DNA of 64,000 nucleotides from Gammaproteobacteria bacterium (GTDB lineage Bacteria; Pseudomonadota; Gammaproteobacteria; Enterobacterales; Alteromonadaceae): assembly GCA_017302255.1 (NCBI GenBank), contig JAFLDV010000012.1:1-64000 (forward strand), written 5' to 3'. A model generated the notes under the pieces. That model did not search any database. It was given only the letters and a program-made list of their open reading frames with translations, and was not told the origin of the DNA. The position numbers were made by a program, and so were the translations under genes. Within the stretch, counting starts at the first letter, position 1. Each line of letters opens with the position of its first letter. Of the stretch, positions 1-10,924 are shown piece after piece.

Positions 1-1518
1 CGTACTAGCACCAGAATCAATGATGAAACCAAAGAAGTTGCGTTGACGCTTAACGTCGAACCCGGCAAACGGGTTTACGTGAACCGCGTGACGATTTCTG
101 GTAACTCTTCTACGCAAGACGAAGTCGTTCGTCGTGAGTTGCGGCAAATGGAAGGTGCTTGGTTATCCAACGACCGTCTTGAAATGTCGAAGCTGCGGAT
201 ACAACGTCTGCCATATATCGAGAAAGTTGAATTCGAAACCAAAGATGTTGCTGGTGTCGATGATAAAGTTGACGTTAAATTCACGGTAAAAGAACGCCAG
301 TCAGGTAGCTTCAACGCTGGTGTGGCCTTTGGTAGTTACCAAGGTTTGTCGTTCCAATTTGGCGTTGAGCAACAAAACTTTTTAGGTACTGGTAATTCTG
401 CGGGTATTAGTTTTAATACTAACAAATATCAGAAGTCGATTAACTTATCTTATACCGATCCTTACTTTACCCTTGATGGCGTGAGTTTGGGCGGTTCAAT
501 CTTCTATTCAGATTTTGACGGTTCAAAAGCTAACTTAGAAGCCTATAACCAGAAGAGTTATGGTACAGGCATCAACTTTGGCTACCCAGTCAACGAATAC
601 AACCGGTTGAACTTCGGTGCGAATATCGTGGCAAGTGAAATCAATTCCATCACTGAGTTTGACCAGTTGCGTCATTTCCGTGCGGTATTAATTGATTCGC
701 TAAACCCAGACCAAGCTTATGAGTTCACTAACTATGAACTTTCTGCAGGTTGGACTATGAGTACGCTTAACCGCGGTACTTTCCCAACGGATGGTTCGTA
801 TGTTGGTGCGACGTTAAAACTAACTACGCCAAACTCAGACCTGACTTATTACAAGTCTAACTTTGAAGCTCGGCATTATATTCCGCTTTCTAATGATCAC
901 GCTTGGTCATTCTTGAGCAAGATCGAAATGGGTTATGGTAATGGTTATGGCAGCAAAAACGGCTATGACTTTACCTTACCATTTAACGATAACTTCTATG
1001 CCGGTGGTCAAAACTTACGTGGTTTCGAAAACCGAGCCATAGGTCCGCGTGCGATCTACCGTAACGTGCAATCGATCCCAGGTTTACCAGATCCGTTTGG
1101 CGATGCATCAACCAATTTTCCAACTAGCCCTGTCAATGATACCTATTCAGTATCACAGCGCTCTTTTGGTGGTAATGCGATGGCAATCGCCACACTTGAG
1201 TTGATTACTCCGACACCATTAGTGAAGGAAGATTATGCCAACTCAATTCGGACTAGTTTATTTGTCGACGCAGGTAACGTGTGGGATACTGAATTTGATT
1301 TCCGTCGCTACGCGAACTTGACCCAGAACAAATATTATCAAAACGAACCGAATTTGATGGATTATTCGGATCCGAGTATGATTCGGGTAACCGCAGGTCT
1401 GACAGTACAGTGGATATCGCCAATGGGGCCGCTGACTTTCAGTTTGGCCTCCATCCTCAATAAATATGAGGGTGATGAGCAAGAAAACTTTAGTTTCAAT
1501 ATTGGAACAACATTCTAA
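1..1518 (+). CDS. bamA: Outer-membrane protein assembly factor BamA (5' partial)
   Basis: C-terminal 505 codons of BamA, the beta-barrel subunit of the BAM complex that folds and inserts outer-membrane proteins. The reading frame is open from base 1, so the gene starts before the window; about 300 residues (the first POTRA domains) are missing compared with the usual ~800. What remains is the end of a POTRA domain, POTRA5, and the 16-strand Omp85 barrel. The barrel lid motif appears as GGQNLRGF near codon 331 (usual form VRGF), and the protein ends in an aromatic residue (GTTF), the usual outer-membrane C-terminal signature. It is followed at once by skp, its periplasmic chaperone partner, as in most gammaproteobacteria. 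Confidence 0.96.
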   Translation, partial: RTSTRINDETKEVALTLNVEPGKRVYVNRVTISGNSSTQDEVVRRELRQMEGAWLSNDRLEMSKLRIQRLPYIEKVEFETKDVAGVDDKVDVKFTVKERQSGSFNAGVAFGSYQGLSFQFGVEQQNFLGTGNSAGISFNTNKYQKSINLSYTDPYFTLDGVSLGGSIFYSDFDGSKANLEAYNQKSYGTGINFGYPVNEYNRLNFGANIVASEINSITEFDQLRHFRAVLIDSLNPDQAYEFTNYELSAGWTMSTLNRGTFPTDGSYVGATLKLTTPNSDLTYYKSNFEARHYIPLSNDHAWSFLSKIEMGYGNGYGSKNGYDFTLPFNDNFYAGGQNLRGFENRAIGPRAIYRNVQSIPGLPDPFGDASTNFPTSPVNDTYSVSQRSFGGNAMAIATLELITPTPLVKEDYANSIRTSLFVDAGNVWDTEFDFRRYANLTQNKYYQNEPNLMDYSDPSMIRVTAGLTVQWISPMGPLTFSLASILNKYEGDEQENFSFNIGTTF

Positions 1519-1545
1519 CAAGATTTAATTGAGGTAGTGAGTAAC

Positions 1546-2061
1546 ATGTTTAAGCCAGCTTTAACTAAAACAGCCGTTGTGATTGCCAGCCTGCTGATGG
1601 CCGGTGCAGTTTCTGCAAAAGAAATGAAAATTGCAGTAGTCGATTACAGTGCTGTAATGCAGCAAATCCCGCAAGCTGCCAAAGCTGAAGCGGCAATCAA
1701 TTCGCAATTAGAAGGCAAATATGCTGAAGCGAAGAAATTGGACAGTGACTTCAAATTTAACGTTGAAAAATTAAAGCGTGATGGCGCGACTATGAGCGCT
1801 GATCAAAAGAAAAAACTGGAAGCGGAAACGATGAAAATCCGTGATCAGTTAGAAGGTTTGGTTCGTCAAATCGACGAAACTCGCGCGAAAGTATCTGGCG
1901 AAGAACGTAATAAAATCTTAGGTCTGATGAACAGTGCGGTAGAAGCTATTGCGGCGAAAGAGCAATATGACATCGTTCTGCAAAAAGGCGCAGCTGCTTT
2001 TGTCAAAGCAGAATACGACATCACTGCATCTGTTGTTGCTCAGGTCAGCAAAGCTAAATAA
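1546..2061 (+). CDS. skp: Periplasmic chaperone Skp (OmpH)
   Basis: Holdase that carries unfolded outer-membrane proteins across the periplasm to BAM. The 171-residue product has a signal peptide (hydrophobic stretch ending AVSA, cleavage near residue 22), then EMKIAVVDYSAVMQQ, the Skp/OmpH core strand, and a long charged helical hairpin rich in Lys/Glu. I place the start at the ATG at 1546 because GAGG at 1531 is 11 bases before it; the in-frame GTG at 1537 is too close to that site. It lies 27 bases after bamA, and its stop overlaps the lpxD start by one base, so the three are almost certainly cotranscribed. Confidence 0.93.
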   Translation: MFKPALTKTAVVIASLLMAGAVSAKEMKIAVVDYSAVMQQIPQAAKAEAAINSQLEGKYAEAKKLDSDFKFNVEKLKRDGATMSADQKKKLEAETMKIRDQLEGLVRQIDETRAKVSGEERNKILGLMNSAVEAIAAKEQYDIVLQKGAAAFVKAEYDITASVVAQVSKAK

Positions 2062-3116
2062 TGGCTTGGTACAATCTGCAACAATTGGCTGAGCTTTTAC
2101 AAGCTCAGCTGCATGGAGACGGCGCTACCGAGATTAGCGCCGTTGCCACTTTGGAAAGTGCCGGTCCTTCGCAAATCACTTTTTTGTCCAATAGCAAATA
2201 TCGTAAATTTTTGCAGCAGACTCAAGCCAGTGTGGTGTTGATTAAAGCGGAAGATTTAGAATTTTGCCCAGTCGCAGCGCTTGTCGTCGCCGATCCTTAT
2301 GTTGCTTTTGCCAAAGTTGCACAACTATTGGATTCAACACCGAATACGGCCTATGGCGTGCACCCAAGTGCGTGCATCGACGAAACCGCGACGGTCGACA
2401 GTTCTGCTCAAATTGGTCCAAACGCGGTTATTAGCCGCGGAGCGGTGATCGGTGCTAACGTACAGATTGGTGCTGGTACTTTTATCGGTGAATACGCAGT
2501 AATTGCCGATGACTGTAAACTTTGGGCGAATGTCAGTATTTACCATCGGGTACAAATCGGGGCAAAAACAATTATCCATAGCGGTGCGGTGATCGGTGGC
2601 GATGGTTTTGGTTTTGCTAACCAACGTGGCCAGTGGCTGAAAATACCGCAAGTGGGCACTGTGATTGTTGGCGAGCAATGTGAAATTGGCGCTGGCACTA
2701 CCATAGATCGTGGTGCGCTTGCAGACACTATTATCGGTCGCAATGTGATTATCGATAACCTCGTGCAAATTGCCCATAATGTGCAAGTTGGCGATCACAC
2801 CGCCATTGCTGGGTGTACAGTTGTCGCTGGCAGTACTAAAATTGGCAAATATTGTATTTTTGGTGGTGCCTGTGCGGTCAACGGTCATATCGAAATTTGT
2901 GATGGTGTGCAAATTACCGGTATGTCGATGATCACTAAATCCATCACTGAGAAAGGCGTCTATTCTTCAGGAATGCCAGCTGCCGCAAATCTAGAGTGGC
3001 GCAAAAATAGCGCACGTTATCGGCAACTCGATCAAATGTATCAGCGGTTACGTGACTTAGAAAAACAAGTGACGCAGTTAACCGCTGACAATACACCTTG
3101 CGACAAAGACCAGTAA
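2061..3116 (+). CDS. lpxD: UDP-3-O-(3-hydroxyacyl)glucosamine N-acyltransferase LpxD
   Basis: Third step of lipid A synthesis: transfers a 3-hydroxyacyl chain from acyl-ACP to the 2-amino group of UDP-3-O-acylglucosamine. The 351-residue protein has the N-terminal uridine-binding domain (residues ~1-100), then a left-handed beta helix built of isoleucine-rich hexapeptide repeats (~100-300), and a C-terminal helix (RYRQLDQMYQRLRDLEKQV). The catalytic His region is in LVQIAHNVQVG. The start ATG overlaps the skp stop by one base. Length and order are typical for the family. Confidence 0.95.
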   Translation: MAWYNLQQLAELLQAQLHGDGATEISAVATLESAGPSQITFLSNSKYRKFLQQTQASVVLIKAEDLEFCPVAALVVADPYVAFAKVAQLLDSTPNTAYGVHPSACIDETATVDSSAQIGPNAVISRGAVIGANVQIGAGTFIGEYAVIADDCKLWANVSIYHRVQIGAKTIIHSGAVIGGDGFGFANQRGQWLKIPQVGTVIVGEQCEIGAGTTIDRGALADTIIGRNVIIDNLVQIAHNVQVGDHTAIAGCTVVAGSTKIGKYCIFGGACAVNGHIEICDGVQITGMSMITKSITEKGVYSSGMPAAANLEWRKNSARYRQLDQMYQRLRDLEKQVTQLTADNTPCDKDQ

Positions 3117-3155
3117 TTTCGGTTTCGTTTGTCTGCAGTAACTAGAGGGTTCATT

Positions 3156-3608
3156 TTGACCAACTCATTAAATACCATAGAAATTCAAGAAATCATGGCG
3201 CTATTGCCACATCGTTATCCGTTTTTAATGATTGATCGGGTTCTTGATTTTATTCCGGGTGAAAGTTTAACGGCCATCAAAAATGTCACTATTAATGAGC
3301 CAATTTTTACTGGCCATTTCCCTGGCATGCCGATATTCCCTGGTGTATTAATTCTTGAAGCGATGGCGCAAGCGACCGGTATTCTGGGCTTCAAGACTGT
3401 GAGTGAACGCGCTGAAAATGAGCTCTATTTGTTTGCGGGCATTGATGAAGCTCGGTTTAAAAAGCCGGTAGTTCCAGGCGATCAGCTGGTGCTTGAAGTG
3501 AAATTTTTAAAAGAACGCCGCAATATGTGGAAGTTCTACGCCGAAGCCAAAGTCGATGGCCAAGTGGTGTGCAGTGCTGAATTGATGTGTGCAAGAAGAG
3601 AGCTCTAA
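3156..3608 (+). CDS. fabZ: 3-hydroxyacyl-ACP dehydratase FabZ
   Basis: Dehydrates 3-hydroxyacyl-ACP in fatty-acid elongation and competes with LpxA/LpxD for hydroxyacyl-ACP. A hot-dog fold protein of 150 residues; the signature [14 protein letters not shown] and the active-site segment [20 protein letters not shown] (catalytic His and Glu) are both present. I choose the TTG at 3156 as start: AGAGGG at 3144-3149 sits at proper distance, and the resulting N-terminus [13 protein letters not shown] matches the family. The longer in-frame TTG at 3129 has no ribosome site. From memory, E. coli fabZ also starts with TTG. lpxA starts one base after the stop. Confidence 0.94.
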   Translation: MTNSLNTIEIQEIMALLPHRYPFLMIDRVLDFIPGESLTAIKNVTINEPIFTGHFPGMPIFPGVLILEAMAQATGILGFKTVSERAENELYLFAGIDEARFKKPVVPGDQLVLEVKFLKERRNMWKFYAEAKVDGQVVCSAELMCARREL

Positions 3609-3609
3609 T

Positions 3610-4380
3610 ATGATCCATCCAAGTGCAGTGATTGAAGCGGGCGCCCAAATCGGCCACAACGTGCGGATTGGTCCATTTAGTTATATTGGCCACAATGTAG
3701 TAATTGGCGACGATACTATTGTTGAGTCGCACGTGGTGATTAAAGGGCCAACGACCATCGGTCGTGGCAACCATTTCTATCAATTTTCAAGTATTGGCGA
3801 GGCTTGCCAAGACAAGAAGTACAAGGATGAACCAACAGAGCTGCGGATAGGTGACTTCAATATTTTCCGTGAGTCATGCACTGTGCATCGCGGCACAATG
3901 CAAGACAAAGGCGTCACCATTATCGGTAGTAATAACCTGTTTATGGCTTATACCCATGTCGCACATGATTGTGTGATCGGTAACAACACCATTTTTGCTA
4001 ACAACGCTTCAACTGCTGGCCATGTTCACGTTGGGGATTGGGCAATTTTAGGTGGTATGAGTGGTGTCCATCAATTCTGTCATATCGGTGCGCATAGCTT
4101 TATCGGTGCTGGCTCTGTTGTGGTAAAAGATGTGCCGCCTTACGTGATGGCACATGGCTCTCATGCCGTACCGAGTGGTATCAACTCTGAAGGCTTAAAA
4201 CGCCGTGGTTTTACTTCTGATGCGGTTTTAGAAATCAAGCGCGCATATAAAACGTTGTACCGCCAAGGTCTAACCGTCAGCGAAGCCTTGACTGCGCTCG
4301 AAAGCAAAGCAGCCGAGTGTCCTGAAGTGAAACTGTTCACAGATTTCATTCAGAACGCACCACGCGGTATTATTCGTTAG
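3610..4380 (+). CDS. lpxA: UDP-N-acetylglucosamine O-acyltransferase LpxA
   Basis: First enzyme of lipid A synthesis: moves a 3-hydroxyacyl chain from ACP to the 3-OH of UDP-GlcNAc. 256 residues, starting MIHPSAVIEAGAQIG, directly into the hexapeptide-repeat beta helix. The catalytic histidine is in the segment MAYTHVAHDCVIGNN, and the C-terminal helical domain begins around GLKRRGF. The ATG at 3610 follows the fabZ TAA by one base, indicating translational coupling. Typical length. Confidence 0.96.
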   Translation: MIHPSAVIEAGAQIGHNVRIGPFSYIGHNVVIGDDTIVESHVVIKGPTTIGRGNHFYQFSSIGEACQDKKYKDEPTELRIGDFNIFRESCTVHRGTMQDKGVTIIGSNNLFMAYTHVAHDCVIGNNTIFANNASTAGHVHVGDWAILGGMSGVHQFCHIGAHSFIGAGSVVVKDVPPYVMAHGSHAVPSGINSEGLKRRGFTSDAVLEIKRAYKTLYRQGLTVSEALTALESKAAECPEVKLFTDFIQNAPRGIIR

Positions 4381-4422
4381 AAAATAACGGTTCACTTGCC
4401 GAGCGAGTAACTTTAATTGACG

Positions 4423-4450
4423 AGGCCAGCAATTCGCTGGCCTTTGTTTG
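4423..4450 (+). terminator. Hairpin between lpxA and lpxB
   Basis: Perfect 8-bp stem (AGGCCAGC / GCTGGCCT) with a 5-base loop AATTC, followed by TTGTTTG. It sits in a 115-base gap that interrupts an otherwise tightly packed operon. The T tract is weak, so it may attenuate rather than stop transcription of the lpxB-rnhB-dnaE-accA part. Confidence 0.6.
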
Positions 4451-4495
4451 TCTAGTTTTGGCCATTTGGCCCATGATTTTTAGGATTTCGAGTCA

Positions 4496-5638
4496 ATGCC
4501 GACTGCCAAGCCATTGAAGATTGGACTCATTGCCGGTGAACATTCTGGTGATATTCTCGGTGCAGATTTAATTCGAGCGCTGAAGTTGCAACATCCAGAT
4601 GCCATTTTTTACGGTATCGGCGGCGCTCGGATGCGTGCCGAAGGCTTTCAAGCAATTTTTGATATGGAAGAATTGGCGGTTATGGGCATTGTCGAAGTGC
4701 TAGGCCGGCTGCCACGATTACTGCAGGTTCGAAAAGAAATTCTGCAGCACTTTTATAATGACCGGCCCGATGTTTTTGTTGGGATTGATGCTCCTGATTT
4801 TAATTTACCCGTTGAACTGAAATTAAAAAATGCTGGTATTAAAACTGTGCATTATGTCAGTCCGTCGGTGTGGGCATGGCGGCATAAACGTATTTTCAAA
4901 ATTGCCAAAGCCACCAACCTTGTGTTGTCGTTATTGCCGTTTGAAAAGGCGTTTTACGATAAGTATCAAGTACCTTGTCAGTTTGTTGGGCATACCCTTG
5001 CGGACCAAATGCCGCTTTATCCTGAAAAATCCGTTGAAAAAGTCGCGCTGGGATTTGCGGCAGAACGACCGCTGCTGGCTTTGATGCCTGGTAGTCGGAG
5101 TAATGAAATCAAACTACTGGCGCCGGGGTTCTTCGCCGCCGCAGCACAGTTATTAGCTGAGCAACCAGATCTGCAGCTGGTATGTAATATGGTGACCCCA
5201 GAAAAAGCGGCGTTGTACCAAAAAATCAAAGCCGAACTTGCACCAGATTTGCCGATTACTTTGTTGATCGGGCAAGCTCGCGCCACGCTGACTAGTGCAG
5301 ACGCGGTATTTATCGCCTCAGGTACTGCTACTTTGGAAGCGATGCTGGCGAAAACCCCAATGGTCGTGGCTTATAAAACCAATTGGCTCACTTTTCAAAT
5401 TGCCAAACGCATGGTGAAGTTGCAGCATGTCAGCTTACCGAATCTATTGGCCAATCAAGCATTAGTGACTGAGTTATTGCAAGATGCAGCAACGCCTGAA
5501 GCGCTAGTTGCGGCGATGCGTCCGCTGTTGCAGGCAGACGCCAGCGCGGTAAGTGCCGAGTTTCTTAATATCCATCAACAACTGCGTTGTGATGCCAGTT
5601 CGCAAGCGGCAAACGCAATTTTGGAGTTGATTGCATGA
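4496..5638 (+). CDS. lpxB: Lipid-A-disaccharide synthase LpxB
   Basis: GT19 glycosyltransferase joining UDP-diacylglucosamine and lipid X to make the lipid A disaccharide. 380 residues. N-terminal Rossmann half begins [18 protein letters not shown], a family hallmark; [10 protein letters not shown] and [12 protein letters not shown] follow, and the UDP-binding C-terminal half has [13 protein letters not shown] and [21 protein letters not shown]. Starts at ATG 4496; its stop overlaps the rnhB start (ATGA). Peripheral inner-membrane enzyme. Confidence 0.96.
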   Translation: MPTAKPLKIGLIAGEHSGDILGADLIRALKLQHPDAIFYGIGGARMRAEGFQAIFDMEELAVMGIVEVLGRLPRLLQVRKEILQHFYNDRPDVFVGIDAPDFNLPVELKLKNAGIKTVHYVSPSVWAWRHKRIFKIAKATNLVLSLLPFEKAFYDKYQVPCQFVGHTLADQMPLYPEKSVEKVALGFAAERPLLALMPGSRSNEIKLLAPGFFAAAAQLLAEQPDLQLVCNMVTPEKAALYQKIKAELAPDLPITLLIGQARATLTSADAVFIASGTATLEAMLAKTPMVVAYKTNWLTFQIAKRMVKLQHVSLPNLLANQALVTELLQDAATPEALVAAMRPLLQADASAVSAEFLNIHQQLRCDASSQAANAILELIA

Positions 5639-6228
5639 CAGCAACAGTATTCGTTCGACCGAATTTTCAGTTAATCGCCGGCGTTGATGAAGTTGGTCGT
5701 GGACCCTTGATTGGCGCTGTGGTTACTGCTGCGGTGATTTTAGACCCGGCTCGTCCGATTCAGGGTTTAGCCGATTCAAAAAAACTCAGTGAAAAACGCC
5801 GACTGCAACTTGCTGAAGAAATCAAAGAAAAAGCGTTATGCTGGAGTCTTGGTCGGGCCGAAGTTGCGGAAATCGACAGTTTGAACATTTTGCATGCCAC
5901 CATGTTGGCGATGACTCGAGCCGTGCAGGGACTAAAAATCCGTCCAGAATGGTCATTGATTGATGGGAATAGGGTGCCGGTTGATTTAGTCGGTGCTGCG
6001 TCGGCAGTTGTGAAAGGCGATGCGTTAGTGCCAGAAATTAGTGCGGCCTCGATTATTGCCAAAGTAGCACGTGATGCCGAAATGCAGCAGTTACATGAAA
6101 TGCACCCTGAGTACAATTTTGCAGCACATAAAGGTTATCCGACAGCAGAGCATTTGGCAGCCATTGCAAAATACGGTATTTTGGCGGAACATCGTCGCAG
6201 TTTTAAACCTGTTCGCGATTTGTTGTAA
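5635..6228 (+). CDS. rnhB: Ribonuclease HII
   Basis: Removes RNA from RNA-DNA hybrids and misincorporated ribonucleotides. 197 residues with the HII signature [21 protein letters not shown] (first acidic catalytic pair), then [12 protein letters not shown], and the later acidic residues in WSLIDGN and AKVARDAEM. The start overlaps lpxB by four bases (ATGA), so translation is probably coupled. Gene order lpxB-rnhB-dnaE is the usual enterobacterial one. Confidence 0.95.
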   Translation: MTATVFVRPNFQLIAGVDEVGRGPLIGAVVTAAVILDPARPIQGLADSKKLSEKRRLQLAEEIKEKALCWSLGRAEVAEIDSLNILHATMLAMTRAVQGLKIRPEWSLIDGNRVPVDLVGAASAVVKGDALVPEISAASIIAKVARDAEMQQLHEMHPEYNFAAHKGYPTAEHLAAIAKYGILAEHRRSFKPVRDLL

Positions 6229-6258
6229 GTATTCGCCTCGGTAGGCGCAGGAGATCTC

Positions 6259-9200
6259 ATGGATCCGAGTTTTGTACATTTGCGCGTCCACAGCGATTTT
6301 TCGATGGTGGATGGGCTTAGCAAAATCAAGCCAATTGTCTCTGCGGCCAAAAAACAGGCCATGGCAGCGATAGCGCTGACCGATCAGATGAACTTATGTG
6401 GCCTCGTGCGTTTTTATGCCGCGGCGCATGATGCAGGCATCAAACCCATTGTCGGTGCCGATGTCTGGGTATTACATCCGCTTTTCCCCGGCGAATCTTG
6501 TCGTCTGCTGATTCTTGCCGCGGATAACGACGGTTATCAAAACCTGACCATGTTGTTATCCAAAGCGTACGTCCGTGGTCATGTCGCCGAGCGTCCACAG
6601 TTGGATCACGACTGGCTGATTGAATATAGCAAAGGCTTGATCCTGTTATCCGGTGGCAAAGATGGCCCGATGGGCAAGGCACTGATCAAAGGCAACCAAG
6701 CTAGCACTGACACCTTAGTTCGCTTCTACCTAGAGCATTTCCCCGATCGATTTTTCCTTGAGCTGATCCGCACCGGTCGTGCAGATGAAGAAGTGTATAT
6801 TCAACAAGCGGTGAGCCTCGCGGAACAGACAGGTTTGCCGGTAGTCGCCACCAACGAAGTGGTGTTTTTAACGCAAGACGACTTTTCCGCTCATGAAATC
6901 CGAGTAGCAATCCATGATGGCTACACTCTTGAAGATAAACGTCGGCCGAAACACTACAGCGAGCAGCAGTATTTGCGCTCAGCGGATGAAATGCAGCAAT
7001 TGTTTGCTGATTTGCCGGAAGCGCTCGCCAATTCAGTGGAAATCGCTAAGCGTTGTAACGTCACCATCCGACTTGGTGAATATTTCTTGCCTGCCTTCCC
7101 AACAGGTGGCATGTCGGATGCCGACTTCTTGGTGATGAAATCTCGGGAAGGTTTGGAAGAACGGATGCATATTTTGTTTCCGGATCCTGCGGATCGGCTG
7201 ATTAAGCGCGTCGAATACGACGAACGTTTGCAAATTGAACTCGACGTAATTAACCAAATGGGTTTCCCGGGTTACTTCCTTGTCGTTATGGAGTTTATCC
7301 AGTGGTCAAAGGATAACGATATTCCGGTAGGGCCGGGTCGTGGTTCTGGTGCTGGTTCGTTAGTTGCCTACGCGCTCAAGATCACTGACTTAGATCCTTT
7401 AGAATTTGACTTACTTTTCGAACGCTTCTTAAACCCTGAGCGGGTTTCGATGCCAGACTTTGACGTCGACTTCTGTATGGATCGACGTGACGAAGTGATT
7501 GAGCACGTTTCTGATATGTACGGCCGCGAAGCGGTATCGCAAATTATAACCTTCGGTACTATGGCGGCCAAAGCCGTTATCCGTGACGTTGGTCGGGTGC
7601 TTGGCCATCCTTATGGTTTTGTTGACCGCATCTCTAAGCTGATCCCGCCTACGCCCGGGATGACACTGGAACAAGCATTTATTGAAGAGCCGCGGTTACC
7701 TGAGCTTTATGATGGCGATCAGGAAGTGCGCGATCTTATTGATATGGCGCGGCGACTGGAAGGTGTCACTCGTAACGCTGGTAAACACGCCGGTGGTGTG
7801 GTTATTGCGCCGACCAAAATAACTGACTTTGCGCCAGTTTATTGCGATGCCGAAGGCAATAACCCAGTTACTCAGTTTGATAAAAACGATGTGGAATATG
7901 CAGGCTTAGTGAAGTTTGACTTCTTAGGCCTGCGCACACTGACCATTTTGCAATGGGCGGTGAACATGACCAACGAACGCTTGCAAAAAGAAGGCAAGCC
8001 GCTGGTCGATATCACGCAAATTCCGCTGGTTGATAAAAAAAGTTACGACATGCTGATGAAAGCGGAAACCACTGCGGTGTTCCAGCTCGAATCTCGGGGT
8101 ATGAAAGATCTGATCCGTCGTCTGCAACCGGACTGCTTCGAAGATATGATCGCACTGGTGGCTCTGTTCCGCCCTGGCCCATTGCAATCGGGCATGGTGG
8201 ATAACTTTATCGACCGTAAGCGTGGGCGTGAGGAGATCTCGTATCCTGACGCTACTTGGCAACATGAATCATTAAAACCAATCTTGGAGCCGACGTACGG
8301 CATTATTTTGTACCAAGAACAGGTTATGCAAATTGCGCAGGTGCTATCAGGTTATTCACTTGGTGGCGCGGATTTGCTGCGCCGCGCCATGGGTAAGAAA
8401 AAACCTGAAGAAATGGCTAAGCAGCGCGACACTTTCCAAAATGGTGCTGCAGCCAATGGCGTAGATCCAGAATTGGCGATGAAGATCTTCGACTTGGTAG
8501 AGAAGTTCGCCGGTTACGGCTTTAATAAGTCGCACTCCGCGGCATACGCCTTAGTTTCTTATCAAACGTTATGGATGAAAGCGCATTTTCCGGCTGAATT
8601 TATGGCTGCGGTTATGTCTGCCGATATGGACAATACCGACAAGATTGTGACCTTGGTCGACGAATGCGAAAACATGAAGCTGAAGCTGATCCCGCCGGAT
8701 GTCAATTCAGGTCTTTATAAATTTAACGTCAATGAGCAGGGCCATATCGTCTACGGTATTGGCGCGATCAAAGGTGTCGGTGAAGGCCCGATTGAAGCCA
8801 TCATTGAAGCTCGCAATGCCGGTGGTGCCTTTTATGACTTATTCGATTTCTGTGCTCGCGTTGATTTAAAACGTTTGAATCGTCGGGTCATTGAAAAACT
8901 TATTTTATCTGGGGCTATGGATAAATTAGGGCCGCATCGGGCGTCGCTGATGGCAACGTTAGAAGAGGCGATGAAAGCCGCTGAGCAACATGCCAAAGCA
9001 CAGGCCGTGGGCCAAAATGACTTATTCGGTTTATTAGCACCAGAACCAGAAAATTCGGCGAAAGCCTTTAAGCAAGTGCCGATTTGGCCGGATGAAGTCT
9101 GGCTGGAAGGGGAGCGCGAGACACTCGGCCTTTATTTGACGGGCCATCCGATCAATCGGTACTTAGCCGAGATCCACCACTATGCGTCAGCGCGATTAGT

Positions 9201-9726
9201 GGACTTTACGCCAACAAGGCGCGACCAAACTGTGCACGCTTGCGGTTTAGTGGTGGCAGTCCGGGTGCTGATCAACAAAAAAGGTCGGCGTTGGGCCTTG
9301 GTACAATTGGATGATAAATCAGCACGGCTTGATGTCCGGTTTTTCCCAGAACAATTCGAGAACTTCGAGCATCTGCTGCAAAAAGACAAAGTTTTGGTGG
9401 TTTCTGGACAGGTCAGCTTTGATGATTTCAGCGGTGGCCTTACAATGACCGGCCGTGACGTGGTAGAAATTACATCTGCCCGTGAAAAATGCTTAAAGCA
9501 TTTGTTTATCAGTGTCGATGCGACACAGGTAGGCCCAGATTATTTACAGAAGCTGACGCAGATTCTCAAAGAGTTTAAAGCTGGTACAGTTCCAGTAAAA
9601 CTCAGGTACAATCGCATGGAAGGCGCGGTCACGCTCGCATTAGGGACAGAATGGTGGGTAAGCCCCACAGACGCTTTGTTGCATCAGTTAAAACAATTAG
9701 CAACAATACATCTTGAATTTAACTAG
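6259..9726 (+). CDS. dnaE: DNA polymerase III alpha subunit DnaE
   Basis: Replicative polymerase catalytic subunit, 1155 residues (E. coli about 1160). N-terminal PHP domain starts [18 protein letters not shown]. The palm has [15 protein letters not shown] and the metal-binding aspartates in MPDFDVDF near residues 398-405. Fingers, beta-binding and the C-terminal OB fold ([17 protein letters not shown]) are present in order; QNDLFGL near residue 916 resembles the beta-clamp-binding motif. Translation starts at ATG 6259 after AGGAG. It lies 30 bases after rnhB and 17 before accA. Confidence 0.97.
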   Translation: MDPSFVHLRVHSDFSMVDGLSKIKPIVSAAKKQAMAAIALTDQMNLCGLVRFYAAAHDAGIKPIVGADVWVLHPLFPGESCRLLILAADNDGYQNLTMLLSKAYVRGHVAERPQLDHDWLIEYSKGLILLSGGKDGPMGKALIKGNQASTDTLVRFYLEHFPDRFFLELIRTGRADEEVYIQQAVSLAEQTGLPVVATNEVVFLTQDDFSAHEIRVAIHDGYTLEDKRRPKHYSEQQYLRSADEMQQLFADLPEALANSVEIAKRCNVTIRLGEYFLPAFPTGGMSDADFLVMKSREGLEERMHILFPDPADRLIKRVEYDERLQIELDVINQMGFPGYFLVVMEFIQWSKDNDIPVGPGRGSGAGSLVAYALKITDLDPLEFDLLFERFLNPERVSMPDFDVDFCMDRRDEVIEHVSDMYGREAVSQIITFGTMAAKAVIRDVGRVLGHPYGFVDRISKLIPPTPGMTLEQAFIEEPRLPELYDGDQEVRDLIDMARRLEGVTRNAGKHAGGVVIAPTKITDFAPVYCDAEGNNPVTQFDKNDVEYAGLVKFDFLGLRTLTILQWAVNMTNERLQKEGKPLVDITQIPLVDKKSYDMLMKAETTAVFQLESRGMKDLIRRLQPDCFEDMIALVALFRPGPLQSGMVDNFIDRKRGREEISYPDATWQHESLKPILEPTYGIILYQEQVMQIAQVLSGYSLGGADLLRRAMGKKKPEEMAKQRDTFQNGAAANGVDPELAMKIFDLVEKFAGYGFNKSHSAAYALVSYQTLWMKAHFPAEFMAAVMSADMDNTDKIVTLVDECENMKLKLIPPDVNSGLYKFNVNEQGHIVYGIGAIKGVGEGPIEAIIEARNAGGAFYDLFDFCARVDLKRLNRRVIEKLILSGAMDKLGPHRASLMATLEEAMKAAEQHAKAQAVGQNDLFGLLAPEPENSAKAFKQVPIWPDEVWLEGERETLGLYLTGHPINRYLAEIHHYASARLVDFTPTRRDQTVHACGLVVAVRVLINKKGRRWALVQLDDKSARLDVRFFPEQFENFEHLLQKDKVLVVSGQVSFDDFSGGLTMTGRDVVEITSAREKCLKHLFISVDATQVGPDYLQKLTQILKEFKAGTVPVKLRYNRMEGAVTLALGTEWWVSPTDALLHQLKQLATIHLEFN

Positions 9727-9743
9727 GTAGGTAGTGACAGTCG

Positions 9744-10700
9744 ATGATGCTGAATTATTTAGAGTTTGAGCAACCGATTGCGGAACTTGAAGCAAAAATA
9801 GAAGAACTGCGCAAAGTAAGCCGTAATGGTGAGTTTGATCTCGGACTGGAAGAAGAAGTTAACAAACTCAAAGAGAAGAGTTTGACGCTGACGAAAAAGA
9901 TTTTCGCTGAATTAGGTGCATGGCAAGTAGCACAGTTAGCGCGTCATCCAATGCGTCCGTACACTTTGGATTATATCAAGCATATCTTCACCGATTTTGA
10001 TGAGTTGGCTGGCGACCGTACTTTTGCTAATGATGCGGCAATTGTTTGTGGTACTGCACGTTTAGGTGATCGTCCTGTGATGGTTATTGGTCATCAAAAA
10101 GGTCGCGATACTCACGAGAAAATCCGTCGTAATTTCGGGATGCCACGTCCAGAAGGTTATCGCAAAGCCTTGCGCATGTTCGAAATGGCCGAACGCTTTA
10201 AGATGCCAATCATTACTTTCATCGATACGCCTGGTGCTTATCCTGGGATCGGTGCTGAAGAACGTGGTCAAAGTGAAGCAATCGCCCGTAACCTCAAAGT
10301 CATGGCTGGCCTGAAAGTACCAGTACTTTGTACTGTGATAGGCGAAGGTGGTTCTGGTGGTGCATTGGCAATCGGCGTTGGCGACCAAGTCAATATGCTG
10401 CAATACAGTACTTATTCGGTAATTTCTCCAGAAGGTTGTGCGTCAATCTTATGGAAAAGCGCAGAAAAAGCACCTTTAGCTGCCGATGCGATGGGTATCA
10501 CCGCTGGTCGTTTAAAAGAATTAAACCTGATTGACGAAGTCATTGCCGAGCCATTGGGCGGCGCTCATCGTGCGCACGAGCAAATGGCTATGTCGCTGAA
10601 AAATGCGCTGCAACGTGATTTAGCGAAACTGGATAAGTTTTCTATCCCAGAATTGTTAGACCGTCGTTATAAGCGTCTGTTGGGCTTCGGTTATTGCTAA
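9744..10700 (+). CDS. accA: Acetyl-CoA carboxylase carboxyltransferase subunit alpha
   Basis: Alpha half of the carboxyltransferase that makes malonyl-CoA for fatty-acid synthesis, working with AccD and the biotin carrier AccB. 318 residues; begins with the conserved [16 protein letters not shown], then crotonase-fold motifs [18 protein letters not shown] and [15 protein letters not shown]. There are tandem ATGs at 9744 and 9747; either could start. It ends the long operon, immediately followed by a strong terminator. Confidence 0.97.
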   Translation: MMLNYLEFEQPIAELEAKIEELRKVSRNGEFDLGLEEEVNKLKEKSLTLTKKIFAELGAWQVAQLARHPMRPYTLDYIKHIFTDFDELAGDRTFANDAAIVCGTARLGDRPVMVIGHQKGRDTHEKIRRNFGMPRPEGYRKALRMFEMAERFKMPIITFIDTPGAYPGIGAEERGQSEAIARNLKVMAGLKVPVLCTVIGEGGSGGALAIGVGDQVNMLQYSTYSVISPEGCASILWKSAEKAPLAADAMGITAGRLKELNLIDEVIAEPLGGAHRAHEQMAMSLKNALQRDLAKLDKFSIPELLDRRYKRLLGFGYC

Positions 10701-10725
10701 TTACCGCAAAACTTGCACCCAAACT

Positions 10726-10750
10726 AAAAAGCCGGCTAAGCCGGCTTTTT
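10726..10750 (+). terminator. Rho-independent terminator after accA
   Basis: Perfect inverted repeat AAAAAGCCGGC - TAA - GCCGGCTTTTT, ending in five T. It closes the bamA-to-accA operon. The A-rich 5' arm would let it act in both directions. Confidence 0.92.
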
Positions 10751-10756
10751 GATTTC

Positions 10757-10791
10757 TAGCGAAGTTTGTTGTAGCGAAGCTTGTTGTAGCG
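10757..10791. repeat. Short 15-bp tandem repeat before tilS
   Basis: Two consecutive 15-base units, TAGCGAAGTTTGTTG and TAGCGAAGCTTGTTG (one difference), followed by a partial third copy TAGCG. It lies between the accA terminator and tilS. No function is evident. Confidence 0.7.
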
Positions 10792-10924
10792 CTGCGAACA
10801 ATTGAGTGCTTCGCCAGTATCTTTAGTTTTTCCAGACTGCCACTGTGCTAAAACTAGACCGGCCTTGCGTCTATTGTTACCATCGCCGCTATCAGCAAGA
10901 ACTTTCGGTGAAGTCACAACCTTG

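Noticed and set aside
2334..2912. 192-codon open frame antisense to lpxD
   Set aside because: Shadow of the hexapeptide-repeat codons; lpxD is unmistakable and the shadow has no family likeness.
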